Below, one piece after another: positions 12,001-23,872 of a stretch of DNA of 64,000 nucleotides. Position 1 is the first letter of the stretch; each line of letters starts with the position of its first letter. Below the pieces are notes generated by a model that saw nothing but the letters and a program-made list of their open reading frames with translations, made no database searches and was not told the DNA's origin. Both the position numbers and the translations under genes were made by a program. Source of the DNA: Pogostemon cablin (lineage: Eukaryota > Streptophyta > Magnoliopsida > Lamiales > Lamiaceae); assembly GCA_023678885.1 (NCBI GenBank), contig CM043002.1, positions 3,862,022 to 3,926,021 of the forward strand, written 5' to 3'.

Positions 12001-15000
12001 CATCAAATTGATCACATCGGATGTTGATCTAACAGGTACAAGTTTTGCATCTGGAGCATTGGTACCATTACTTGGATTGTTGAAAATCCCTAAAGTGCAA
12101 AGGAGCAAGGAGAAAAATCATAAGCTGAACGAAGAAAAGAATGACAAAGTATGAGTAATCTGACACGAGGATATTTTTAATGATACCATCATCATTCACG
12201 AGGAGGTCTCGAACTTGCTCATTGTAGATTTCGATCATCTGAACGGCGACATTATAGGAAATGCTATCTTTTCTTTGTTCGGAGATAGAAAATAAATCAC
12301 TGAGTGCCCTGTAATTTACACCTAAGCTTTCTGCTGTAAGTTCTTTCGGTCCAGTCTGTGAAGTATAGGATAGATTTAAGTTAAAGGGACTTGGTAATTA
12401 AAATAGTAGAAACTCAAAAAAACTCATGTGTTGTGTTAGGATTGAGGGGTTTAAAATGCAAGACGTCAAACAAATGGATTTTAAATCCTCCCATATTGTC
12501 TAGTTAGTGCTGAATTTTTAATCCATAAACTTTCTTAATTATTAACTATTTAGTTAACAAACCATAATCTTACCATAGTATATGTTTTTCCTGAACCAGT
12601 TTGGCCATAAGCTAATATGCAAACATTATAACCATCAAGGACAGAACGAATTAATGGCTGGGTGTCTGAAAATATGTCTTCTGCATAAATGGAAGAAACA
12701 AAAGGGAAAAAATGTTGGTACTTCAAGAAAATCTTCTAAAGGGTACTTATAGAAAAATTAGATGAAAAGGTTCACCTTGGCTTGCAGATGGACTAAAAAC
12801 CTTGGTAAACGTGAAAAACTTCTTGACCTTCCCATTTTTAGCAGGAGTAAGTACTGAGAGAGTTTGTTCATCTACAGCTTCAGCAATGCTCAAACCAGTA
12901 GGCTGCCCAGGCAAATTAGGTCGTATTCGACAATATACCCTGATATTTCCTGTCACACATAAATACAAGCACAAACATCACTATTAATATACTCATGCAC
13001 CTTTTAGCATACATGCCAAGAGAGTTCTACCTTTGAGGTCTTGCACTTGATTGTAAAGTTTGCGGTTTTCCCCAAGAACCTTTTGGTATCGAGCAGCCGC
13101 ATTAGCCAGCACAATCAAGTGTTTACCTATCAACAAAACCAAATCACGCTATTGACTTATGTTGTTACAATGCATAGTAAGACTACTAAACAAATACGTA
13201 CCTAGATTTTGGACTTCTTCTTGATACCTCATGCTTAGCATTTGCAGGTCTTGCTTTGTACAATCAAGTGTACTTTTGAGTTCCTGCATAAAGAATAAAT
13301 GTTCTTATAAAGTCCAAATTGGAAGGAAAACTCTTTCTTTACAGTAATTTCTCCTGTAGACAACCTGTATGCTTCTTTGATGGTATTCAACCAAGTTTTG
13401 GCGCTTTAGACGCTTCAAAGCAAGTTGTTTTGATTTTCTATCATGAATATCATCCTTAAAATCTTCCATTAGATTTGAAACCTAGCATAGAAACAGAAAA
13501 GGTCAGCACATTAGCTTAAGATCTATAAATATGATTAAGTTGCAAAATCTAATCACCTCTACCTCCATAGGCTTGTGTGGACTTGGGAAATCTCTCTCTC
13601 TCAAATTCGTTCCAGCCTGTAGTACCATAAAAAATGAAATGAATCTAATAACATATAGATTCATATTCCAATGATCCTGACCATACCTCTAGCTCCACAT
13701 CCTCCCTGGAACTTGGAATGTCCACATCCCTTAAAGTCATTCCAGGCTGTTGTATCAAGCAATGAAATGTGGTTAAGATAGGTTAATTACGATACAGAAT
13801 CTAATCTAAAATATGCCCCAAAAAGAAAAAGAAGAAAAAAACCTCTTCCTCTACATGCTTGTTAAAACTTGGATCATCCATATCTCTTGAAGGTACCTGC
13901 TGTACCAAAACAATGCACAGTGATAAGATTTATATCTATAATTAAGTTACAGAATAAAATCAAACCTCCATGTTTACATGCGTATTGGGACTTGGAACAT
14001 CCACATCTCTTGAAGTCATTACAGCCTGTTGTTCCAAATTAATGCAAGAGAAAAAAAAAAGTTAAGCAGAGCAACTTTTAACTAAATGTAATCGCTTTAT
14101 ATAGAAAAAGATGTATCATGTCATAAACAGTCACAAGGAATAAAATAATGGAAAAACTAAGGCATATAGATTAGTATCAGGTTCACCTGTTCATTTTCGC
14201 TTTCTAAACGAAGTTCAAGTCCTTCCATAACTTTGCTTAGAATATTCTCCACAGTCTGTAAATTGAACAGCTTGAGTTTCTTAGAAGTAGAAAATACACA
14301 ATTTACGAGTCCAAGGAGGCGAGGACCATTCTTATCCAGTGAGTTTCAGAAAAGCAATAAATGTTCTAATGGAGATAATTTTGTGAACTAATGTGTATTG
14401 ATGAATAGAAACCTTTATTCTTTTCCGGTACATATAAAAGGCAACCACAAAATTTTGATTCTAATTTAAAAGAAACTCAGCTTACACTAAATTCGGCTAC
14501 ATTTTATCTTGACCTCCTCTAGTTTATTAATTATATCTTCTCATTTAAGCACATTAATTGCTTAGTGTCCTACAAACAAACCACCTTTGCAATCTATGTA
14601 TGGAAACTTGGTGCTAGAGTTGAACGCTTCTGCAAGTTGTAATCCACCCTAACAATGCTGATATTAAGCGAGAATAAGCACACAGAAGCAAATGAGCAGC
14701 TTAATTTCCTATTCTATAAACCTTCGCTTATTAACAAGTAGTTCACCCATGCTTTCCTTAAGCTTTGTTTGCAACCTAATACAGTTATAAACAATTTTAT
14801 TTACAATACTTGATCACTGACAATGCTAATATGATAGACCAAATATCTCTGCTGTTAGTTAAAATGGCAAAAGATTAATTACCAATGGGATGTCTTCTCG
14901 CTTCTTATCAGAAAGTTGTTGACGCACAAATTTGTGCAAGGGATCAGAGTTATCCTGAAATTTGAAGAATGATATAGCTTAATTAGGTGCTCTTTTGCAT

Positions 15001-16147
15001 ACAAAAAAGCTATTATAGTAGATATGGGAAGAGTAAGCATACAAACCATTTCATGAAGATCCACCTCAAGATCATCAACTGAGTTCTGGTCAATCAGCAA
15101 GCTATCAAAAGCCTTCTCCACAGTGGATGAGTTCCTCGAGAGCGAATTCATAAACAGACCAGTATTTTTCCGGACAAATTGCTTGCCTCCTGAAGGGGGC
15201 TTTGAATTTCCACTGAATTTCCAAAATCCCTTTCCACCTCCTTCTTTCCAATCATTATAAGATTTCATGGCAAGTACACAATTTACAATTCTTGAAGATT
15301 TCCCTCCCTAATATTTAAGATGCACATAGTTTAGTTTCTTTTTTTTTTCCCACTGAATGGATGAACCAAAAAGCACATAGGCACTTTTCTCTTGGTATAA
15401 ACAAAAAAGCTAAACTAGATACCTGCTCCAGATCAGAAGCTTCAAAACCCGGAATCCCCATTTCCTCTATAGAATCAAGAAAATTCCTAACGTTTTCAAA
15501 ATATTGGAACGAACGGAGAGCAGCCCCATCAGGAACAACTACGGCATCAGAAGGCGCCTCGACTACCTAGAAGTTAAACCAACAATCAAATTGCAGTACA
15601 TAGATAACAAATTTAGTGAGGGGATAGACAGAAAAGAGAGGAAAATGGCCCCTACTTTTGGTACGGCACCTGGTTGAATCCTGTTAAGTACATTGCAAAG
15701 TATAATCCCACTTCTTAAAGCAAGTCTAAATTCTTCTTCAGACGGCTGTGCCGGAAAATCTTTTCCTAAAATTCCGACCATATTTCTTAACCAACCGGCG
15801 GCATCATATCTTCTCAATGCTGCAACACAGCTCTCTCAATCAAAAAATTTAATAACGAATATCGACGATACGCATTCCAATTGTAAGACAATCTCTAACT
15901 CACACACATCAAAGAAATTAGCAATTCACATTCATATCAACGATCAACATCAAAACATTCACGATCAGGGCCAAAATTCTAATAAAACAACGACCAATTG
16001 CGAAAATTGTAAAACGTGATCACGATGGAAATAAGGGATTGTATTCATACATGCTTCCTCAGCTTTCCTGGAGGCGAAATCAATGTCGTTCAGCCAGTTG
16101 TCCTGCGCATCCTCCGCCACCGATGCGACGTCGTTTTGCAACGCCAT
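9047..16147 (-). CDS. KIN-14 family kinesin with N-terminal calponin-homology domain (22 exons, 1008 aa)
   Basis: Minus-end-directed microtubule motor family of plants. Exons in transcription order: 16147-16051, 15819-15656, 15566-15423, 15307-15047, 14954-14883, 14255-14187, 14025-13966, 13896-13843, 13746-13687, 13616-13557, 13481-13365, 13283-13202, 13126-13031, 12949-12776, 12680-12574, 12355-12187, 12089-11954, 11117-10864, 10781-10621, 10452-10291, 9997-9594, 9170-9047. All junctions are GT-AG, phases agree, and the sum is 3027 nt ending in TGA. The CH domain is at about 33-155 (RRYDAAGWLRNMVG..., SEEEFRLALRSGIILCNVLN). Coiled neck residues precede GNIRVYCRIRP (about 446). The P-loop GQTGSGKT is at 529-536 and IYNEQVRDLL is present. 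Switch I is shortened to AVGCSRSH (633-640), switch II reads DLAGSEV (666-672), and NSKLTQLLQDSLGG follows. The tail is Ser-rich and basic. The motor sits centrally, as in CH-containing KIN-14s such as Arabidopsis KP1/At1g63640. The start is the first ATG before the first exon's acidic leader. The gene appears intact, but motor activity is doubtful. Confidence 0.93.
13557..14025 (-). repeat. Array of four duplicated mini-exons inside the kinesin gene
   Basis: Exons 7-10 are 60, 54, 60 and 60 nt. All are phase 0-0 and encode related 18-20-residue units with the pattern xxxTxRDxDxPSxxxxVExE (for example TSRDVDVPSPN, PSRDMDDPSFN, TLRDVDIPSSR, NLRERDFPSPH). Unit starts lie 129, 150 and 130 bp apart. 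The introns also share sequence: next to each acceptor the plus strand reads CCTG(T/C)TGT-ACCAAA or close to it, and a 'ttaagttacagaat'-like block recurs. The whole exon-plus-intron unit was therefore multiplied. The units lie between the CH domain and the coiled neck (residues about 270-347). Confidence 0.85.
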
Positions 16148-16987
16148 TAATGATGCTTAAACCCAAACACCCCACCAAAAACTCCCTCGGAAAAAATGTG
16201 TTCAAGAATCAAAATGCATGCCGGCCCGTACATGCATCACGAGCTCCGCATACATGAAGGCGGAAACAGAATCGCATACTTCCACCGGAAGAATAACAGA
16301 ACAGAACAGAGCAAATGGCGAGACGCGGTTGTTGGAAGGAGAAGAGAGAGAAATGGTGGGGAGTTATAGGAACAAAAGTGGAGAAACCGCCCGCAACAGA
16401 TAATCAAAATCGAAAAATTATTAACTAGTGAGAATTCGATTATTTGATTTTTTATTATTATTATTTTTTTTTCGCGATTTTGTGCTCTTTAATGGCTTCC
16501 GCTGCTTTTCATTTTCTTTGATTTATTTATTTTCCCTCTTTTTTTAGTTACTCATTTTCTTATTATTATAGTTTTTTTTTTCTTTTCTTATTTATCCATT
16601 TTCTTCTCTTCCCTCTCTTTTTAGTACTCATTTTATTATTTATTTTTAAAAATATTTAATTCTTTTTTAACCTTCTGCTACTAGATTTTTTTAAACCTCC
16701 CACTTCTGCATTATGTTATGTCTCGAACAAGTTTATACTATGAACTTTGAGAATGAATATTGATCATTTTTTGGTTTTGATTTGATCGATTTTTGTATAT
16801 TCCAGATTTATATGAATTTTTAAAATTATAAATATTGATAGTGTATAAATTGGCACATTTTTGTGAAATGTATAAATGTGAGATGAGTTGTGAGACAAGT
16901 CGATCTATTATTAAAGTATACTCCATTTTTGTAAAATGCATAAATGTGAGATGAGTTTGAGACAAGTTGATCTATTATTAAAGTATA
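16148..16987. promoter_or_regulatory. Upstream region of the kinesin gene
   Basis: This is the 5' side of the minus-strand kinesin gene. Bases 16148-16400 are more GC-rich and probably hold the 5' UTR and core promoter. I see no convincing TATA box. Beyond 16440 the sequence is T-rich, with a near-tandem pair of about 65-bp words at 16855-16985 (gtataaatgtgagatgagtt). Confidence 0.4.
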
Positions 16988-17199
16988 CTCCCCCGTCCAT
17001 GTCAAAGTGTGTCATTTGCTTTTTACACATAAATTAAGGGCTATTATTATTTTATCTAAAGTGTGTAGGTGTATTAGACAAATGTGATAGGTAGTGGTGG
17101 GCCATTAATGAGCCTTTTTTACTAAAAGAGGAAAATTGTGCAATTTGGACGTGGCGTCCAATATGACAAAATGATTCTATTTGGGCGTGACGGAGGGAG
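16988..17199. mobile_element. Stowaway-like MITE
   Basis: TA-CTCCCCCGTCC at the left and GTGACGGAGGGAG-TA at the right, 212 bp, non-coding. Confidence 0.75.
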
Positions 17200-17248
17200 T
17201 ACTCTATATAGGTAAAGTATACTATTGATTAGTCTTTAAAGAATGTTA

Positions 17249-17355
17249 CTCTCTCCGTCCTGGGCAAAGTATTAGATTGTATACTAAAAGTCTAGCTTTG
17301 TATGAAGAATGTTTTAACAATTTATTTAAAATGAAAATCATATGATCAAACATTT

Positions 17356-17389
<34 letters not shown>

Positions 17390-17428
17390 ATTGCAAAAGT
17401 CCACTTACTTTATACTGTCGATAATATG

Positions 17429-17501
<73 letters not shown>

Positions 17502-18812
17502 ATTGCAAAAGTCCACTTACTTTATACTGTCGATAATATGTTGTGCGACAACACGCAAAAGATCATATTATCGATTTCCTTATAAAGTATAAACATGATG
17601 CTCACAATCGAGATAGACGTGGACAATCTATCGGGATGGTTGTAGTGTGATTTGGTATTAGTTTGTCTTGACTATAAAATCACATTAGTATGCTTTGTGT
17701 GTATTGAGCAGGACCGCTTGAGATCGTTCGACTCACACTGACTGTAGAAGAACTTAATCTCTATTATTATGGATGTCCGTGCTCTTAATCCCTATACAAT
17801 AACCTCGACACATAAGCCAGTATATATCTCTTTGATTTATCAATGGGTGAGATTTAAATATTAAATCAACAAACTCGGTGAGTTGGAAAATAGTGTTGTC
17901 TCTATAGTGTGCTGTTGATTGTAGAAGGAATTCGTGTCATATTAAATAGGTTGATGATGTCCCCTTGAGTAGCTCATAAGGATTATCATATAAATCTTTC
18001 AAGTGGATTAATTTCGGCATGATAATGAGGTTGAGTGGTACTACTCTCGGATGAAATATTAATTAATGGAGTTATCTGTGACTTAATTAATTAATGTGCA
18101 TTATATATCTTAAACATGGGGAGACTGTAGGGCTCATAATAAGAAAGAGCCCATAACGTAATTTGGGATTGGAGCGGCAGTGCAGTAATAATATTTTAGT
18201 GGACTATATTATTATTATTGGATTTAAGTATAAATTTTGAGCTAATCTTGGATACTTAAGCCCAATGGAGGCCCTACTCTAATTTCTCCTCCTGATCCCT
18301 ACTGTAGCCTATATATAAGTCATCTCAACTGTCCGGAAGCTCTAGTTAGACACACTTAATCGCGACTTGGATAGGAAGAACAGCAGATTGAGAGGATCTT
18401 GAAGATCGTCGCCCACACGACGTCAAGATTAGACTTGAGAATAAAACAGAAGATCAAGAGGTTGTTTTTTGCAGCTGTTTTTCATCAACATAAGGTTGTT
18501 TTCTGTAACTATTCTTCATCAACATACCCTGGTGAAAGATAATATGTTTCTATGTTCTTTTTTCGCTGATTTAGAAATGCATGGAACCCTAACGGTTCAT
18601 GTTAACCAAACGATCAAACGCCAACGCAAAGGTCCTCATTTATTTTTTGCGCGTAGATTAAGGAGTACTATTATTTTATGTATAATGAGTGGTTGTATTG
18701 GTAGTGAGTGATAGACCATATATGAGGCTCTTTTACTTAAAAAGGAAAATAGGGACCTTTGGAGAGGACACCCAATATAGTAAAATAGAGATCTTTGGTG
18801 GGACGAAGGGAG
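17249..18812. mobile_element. Stowaway-like MITE split by an inserted LTR
   Basis: The left fragment (17249-17269, CTCTCTCCGTCC...GCAAAG) and right fragment (from about 18627, CAAAGGTCCTCATTTATTTTTTG... to GGGACGAAGGGAG) join into one MITE. An unsplit relative of the same arrangement is at about 49493-49690 (CGTCCCGAGCAAAGGTCCTCATTTAC). Confidence 0.7.
17270..18626 (+). mobile_element. Probable solo LTR (copia-like), inserted in a MITE
   Basis: This 1357-bp block interrupts a MITE and is flanked by CAAAG on both sides (17265-17269 and 18627-18631), a 5-bp target duplication. Its ends (TATTAG.../...CCAACG) look like decayed TG...CA ends. A TATA box (TATATATAAG, 18310-18319) sits late in the block, as in an LTR U3. 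No gag or pol is present. The copia assignment is by general resemblance only. Two (TA)n runs (about 17360-17385 and 17430-17498) are each followed by the same roughly 42-bp sequence (17386-17429 and 17498-17541). Confidence 0.65.
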
Positions 18813-18919
18813 TATATTATAACATACTAAAGTCATATTTTAATGCATTATTTATTATACTTTAAAAATATATATTTTAACTACCAATAAATATACTCTA
18901 CTTATATGATAATTATATA

Positions 18920-19145
18920 CTCCCTCCGGCCATTGTTAATGTATTCATTTATTTTTTGGAAGTGAATTAAAGAGTATTATTATTTTATGTATAGTGGGTA
19001 GTTGTATTAGTGGAGAGTGTGAGTCTCATATTTTAATTGTATTAGTGAGAGCGTGGGTCCCATATATCTACAAAGAGAAATGGATAGATTGAGAGTGGAC
19101 GACCCAAAATAGTAAAATTGATAGATTAACAGTGGATGGAGGGAG
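18920..19145. mobile_element. Stowaway-like MITE
   Basis: TA-CTCCCTCCGGCC at the left and GTGGATGGAGGGAG-TA at the right, 226 bp. Confidence 0.75.
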
Positions 19146-19207
19146 TATTTCAATACATTTCACAAACCATTTCACATTAGCACCGTCTTACAAGAGACTT
19201 TGCTATA

Positions 19208-19412
19208 CTCCCTCCGTCCTGCCCAAATAGCACCATTTTACTATATTGAGCGTCCCGTCTAAATTGCACAATTTTTCTCTTTTAGTAAAAAAAAAGGCCC
19301 ACCACTACCCATCACATATTTCTAATACACCTACCCACTTTACATACAATAATAATACTCCTTAATCTATGTGTAACAATTAAATATCACGCTTTGACCG
19401 GGACGAAGGGTG
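19208..19412. mobile_element. Stowaway-like MITE
   Basis: TA-CTCCCTCCGTCC at the left and CCGGGACGAAGGGTG-TA at the right, 205 bp. Confidence 0.75.
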
Positions 19413-19607
19413 TATATAATTATTTTGAGTTTTGCTATCACTAAAAGAAATTTAACCAATATCTAATATGTCTAAATTACTTCATTGTGACATTTTAAAT
19501 GAGTCAATAAAAATTAACAATTATATTTATTTTTACAAATTATTTTAGATATTAAGAATGCTCACTCATTAATACAGATATTATGATTATGTGTTAATAA
19601 TAACAAA

Positions 19608-19894
19608 GTCTCTTGTGATATGTTATTTAAATGAGACGATTTGTGAGACGTATTAAAGTATTTTTATTACTTAGATAAAGTATGTTTAATAGTTGTTAAA
19701 GTATGTTTTCTAAAGTATGCTGAATTATGTATTAAAGTATGATTTTTTATGCATTAAAGTATGATTTTAGTGTGTTATAACATGATTTATTATTGTTATA
19801 CTTTAACTACAAACAAGCATATTTTATCTATACAATAAGCATACTTTAGTGATGAGTTAACCCGTCTCACAAATAACCCGTCTCACAAGAGAGT
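19608..19894. mobile_element. Non-autonomous inverted-repeat element (GTCTCTTGTGA family)
   Basis: It begins GTCTCTTGTGA and ends TCACAAGAGAG. The interior is largely self-complementary around 'AAAGTATG...CATACTTT' words. A second copy lies at about 44582-44840 and end fragments at about 20430-20500. No coding capacity; superfamily not determined. Confidence 0.6.
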
Positions 19895-19928
19895 TACTCG
19901 TTAATAATATATTGCTATTTAACTACAC

Positions 19929-19972
<44 letters not shown>

Positions 19973-22900
19973 GTTTGAATCTTACAAGGGATAAAAAAAA
20001 TATCTATAATGTGTTAACAGAAATAGAGACCAATCAATTATTGAGACAATTAACTCGAGACCAATCAATTATTGAGACAATTAACTCACTTACCATCCAC
20101 ATTTTCTTATCATACTCCCACAAAATACTCAAACATACCATAAATAGTATTTTACATAGTATATGTGTGGATAAAATTTAAAAATTTAGTGTATGATGAA
20201 CTTTTACTTTGTGTCAAATTGATTATTTCATTTTTTTATTATACTCCCACATTTTTTTCATTTTGATTTGTTCAGATTTATATTACTCATACAAAATTAT
20301 TATTTAATTATTTTATATAGGGTCAAACACAATACTAATATAAATACCCATTTCACAATATATTATTTCTCTCACCTCACTACATATTAAAATATTATAT
20401 TACCTAATCTACGTAAATAAAACGTAAAAAAAAAGACGAGACTTGTGTGAGACGACAAAAAAAAAGACGAGACTTGTATGAGACCGTCTCACGTAAAAAA
20501 ATTATTATGCAATTAATAAAAACTGATAATGCTATTTTATGAATAATTTATAGTATAAATAAAATGTAATATGTGATAATATTTTGTAGCGAAAGTGATA
20601 AGTAATTTAAAAAGTGTAAAAAATATCACGAAAGATTAAAATAAATAAATAAATACAGAAGAAGAAAGAAAGGAAGGAAGAAGGGGGAGGTACTTACTTA
20701 TCCCATTTGAAATCTAAAATTTGATTTTCAGATTTTATTAGAAAAATACCATTTTACATCCAATATCCCATTTACAAAGTACTTGCTTATCCTTAGTTGC
20801 AAAAAAAAAAAAAAAGAGGCGTGATTATATGTATGACCATGTAAAAAATTACTTTGAAGCAAAATTTTCAAGTGTAATGTGGGATCATAACTCCATTTCG
20901 AATAATGGATGGGATGAATAGATAGATAACATAAAAGGTCTATATTATTTAATAGAAACACTAGTCATGATTCATCAATCATATTTAATTTCTCTCTTTT
21001 TAAAAATAAAAAATAAATCAATTTCTTTCTCTCTTTCGGCTGTTTTTCTTTTGTGTGTGTAGGCGGGGATGAACAGTGGGCGGTGTGCATAATTAGCATG
21101 CATGGAACCAAATAAATGAGAAATTTATATGCCTCTCAACATGCACCTATCATTATTGTGATTGCTTAATTTATAATTTGATACAATGTGAGTATTTTAA
21201 TTATGGATTAAAAAGATAAATTATATCTTAAAAAATTATATTAAATACGTATGTTATGACACAATGCCCTGTGTGTAGAATATGAGCTTTAAAGTTTAAA
21301 CGTGTTAAATGACCACCTCATCAAAAAGTTTAAAATTACAGAGAAAAAAATCGTTTAATATTTAATTAAACCACTCTAACAAAATGAATGGAGAGAAAAA
21401 TACTAAATCGTTCAATTGTATTATTCAAATACTCCAACCGAACACACAATGACCGTACACATCACTTATTGTTTGGGTACCCCAACTAAACACACAATGT
21501 ATTCTCTGATATTCAAACCGAACACAATATAAAATTTTCATTATAAGGGTATTTATGTTTATTAATTATTATGAGTATTTAAAATTAATTATTTTTGGGA
21601 TACTTAGCAAATTGAGAGTATAGCAGGCGCCATTATTAATTACGTATTTGCGCTGAGTTTAGTATATGTAATACGAAAATAATAATTAATTGTTAGAATT
21701 AGATTATTATTATTATTTATTATTTTATTATTATTATTATCTGGAAACTGCAATAGTTGAATTGTGGCCCTTTGCCCATCTCTTGCAACAAAAGACATGT
21801 CACGACAAACCCAAATAGTAAAGCTCCAAGATTCCAGGGTCTACTTTGCTAAATGTTTTTCTCCATGGGGACCCATTTGCAATTAAATAAAGGATGTCCT
21901 TTAAATTTTTTAATCGTCCTTTTAATAAAACTATTTCAAAATTTACGGAGAAAATTATACTTATTTATTTCATTAAATAAGTTTAGTTGTTAATGATCCC
22001 ACTTCTAAGAATCATGACTACTCCCTCAATCCCCAACTAAAGGTTATTAAGGTCAATAAATATTTAATATGCATTCTAAGTGGAGTAATATTAAATATTT
22101 AAATTAATAAAGAAAACATAATGTATAGTTACGAAAGTATCCTTATTTATATTTATCTTCTCCCTTTGTTTTCTTCTTAACATTTCAATCAAGGAATTCT
22201 AAACGTTTAATGGAGTTTGTCTTCTCTCATCACTGATTAAATTACTTAAAACCCTTATTATCATTAATTATTGTTGGTCTTATAGGTTCACTAAGAGGCA
22301 TGATCCCTAAAAAGCTTGGTGGAACACCCAATTCATATTTAATTGGTCAATCCATTAGTACGATTTTGTCTATTTTCAACTGACATAAACTCTTAAATTG
22401 TGTTTGAATTAGTTATTTGAATTTCAATATGAATTTGAAAATGAATAGATTTTAAATTTTATGAATTTTAAATCAATTTATTTGAATTAAGTTGTTTGGA
22501 TGTATTATGAATTTGTGAAATGTTTTTCAAATTTATAATTCAACAATTATTTTTTAATTTCAAAAGTTAAAATTTTATTTATAATAATAAATAATAATAT
22601 TTTTTATATTAATATATATAAATGTAGGGGGAATTTTTATTTTTTTGGGAGAGTCATGTGGTGTTGGTGGAATGGGGTAATTTGAGGGATTTGAAATTAT
22701 TTAAAATCAATAATTTATAAATTCGTTGATTTAATATATCATTCAAATAAGATGAGAGAGGGATTTGAAGGAAATCTCTCCTCAAATCCTCTCATCCAAA
22801 CACAACCGATCTCTCATCCAAACACAACCTACAATTTTGTTTGTGGACTCATCCCAACTTATAAGTTCATAATCATTTCCTTATTATTTAATGTGAACTT

Positions 22901-23146
22901 CGATTGTTCATTCAACTTACTTTTACTTTGAAGAGCTTTGCTTTGTTTCTTAACGCATTAACCACAATTAGATTATTCAAATAAATTTATAAAATTTAGA
23001 AAAGGAAAATGAAATCTATTTAAAAAAATTAAAACAAGAAAAAGGAAGAGAAGAGAAAGAGAAGAAAAGAGAGAATCTTCCACGTGTTAAGTTCTCCATA
23101 CAATATGAAATGTTCAAAAGGGTTCATCTAACAATGATTTCTAGTT
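19895..23146. other. AT-rich spacer, no gene seen
   Basis: It contains a (TA)n microsatellite (about 19930-19968), a 34-bp word repeated in tandem at about 20022-20085 (gagaccaatcaattattgag), a poly(A) run near 20800 and ATT microsatellites near 21710-21740. A possible MITE lies at about 22394-22826, with ends TTGTGTTTG and CAAACACAA. No gene is supported. Confidence 0.5.
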
Positions 23147-23542
23147 GAGAAAATATCAATTTTGCTCTAGTATCTTTTATCAAATTCAATTTTAGTCCTG
23201 TAATTTTTAGTATTTTTAATTTTATTCATTTTAGTTTCAATTTTGGTCCTATAACTTTTAAAATTTCTATTTTAGTCCTATAAGTTTCAAAATTAGTCTT
23301 ATATCTTTTTTAATTATCAAAACTAATCCTATAAATTTATATCATATTTCAAAAGATATATGACTAATTTTGATAATTAAAAAAAATACAGGACTAAATT
23401 TGAAACTTATAGGACTAAAATTGAAAATTTAAAAGTTACAGAATCAAAATTGAAACTAAAATGACTAAAATTAAAATACTAAAAGTTATAACACTAAAAT
23501 TAGATTTGATAAAAGATACAAGATCAAAATTGATATTTTCTC
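23147..23542. repeat. Long near-perfect inverted repeat (hairpin element)
   Basis: The left arm begins GAGAAAATATCAATTTTG and the right arm ends with its complement. Most of the roughly 396 bp pairs with itself around a centre near 23340. The repeated words 'tttagtcctataa' and 'ttataggactaaa' show the arms. It is typical of a plant fold-back MITE; superfamily unknown. Confidence 0.75.
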
Positions 23543-23648
23543 ATCTGTAGTTTGTACTATCCTACACTGAAAATGGCATACTACTACTCATTAAATTGAT
23601 CGCAAAGAAACATTTAATCGCAAAGAAACAAAACGTGAAAGAATTTTA

Positions 23649-23872
23649 CTCCCTCCATTCCATGGCAAGAGTAGTTTTTGCTTTTAGGCACATGAATTAA
23701 GGAGTATTATTATTTAATTTGCAGTGGGTAGTTGTATTAGTGTGAGTGTGATCCCATATTTTAAAGGTATTAGTGGGTGTATGTGGGCCCTAAGTGTAAA
23801 AAAAAGAAAGTAGACTCTTTGGGTGAGACGTCCAAAATAGAAAAAGAGACTCTTTGGGTGGGATGAAGAGAG
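23649..23872. mobile_element. Stowaway-like MITE
   Basis: TA-CTCCCTCCATTCC at the left and GTGGGATGAAGAGAG-TA at the right, 224 bp. A more degraded relative follows at about 23929-24127 (ACTCCCCACATATTG ... GAACGGATGAGTA). Confidence 0.7.

Noticed and set aside
14722..14775. A 54-nt exon-like block between kinesin exons 5 and 6 (LQTKLKESMGELLVNKRR in one frame, with AG and GT flanks)
   Set aside because: In the phase required by exon 5 it reads into TAA, and omitting it joins exons 5 and 6 in the order known for the family. It could be a poison exon, but there is no evidence without transcripts.
17342..17585. Open frames made of repeated Tyr-Ile
   Set aside because: They are translations of (TA)n microsatellites.
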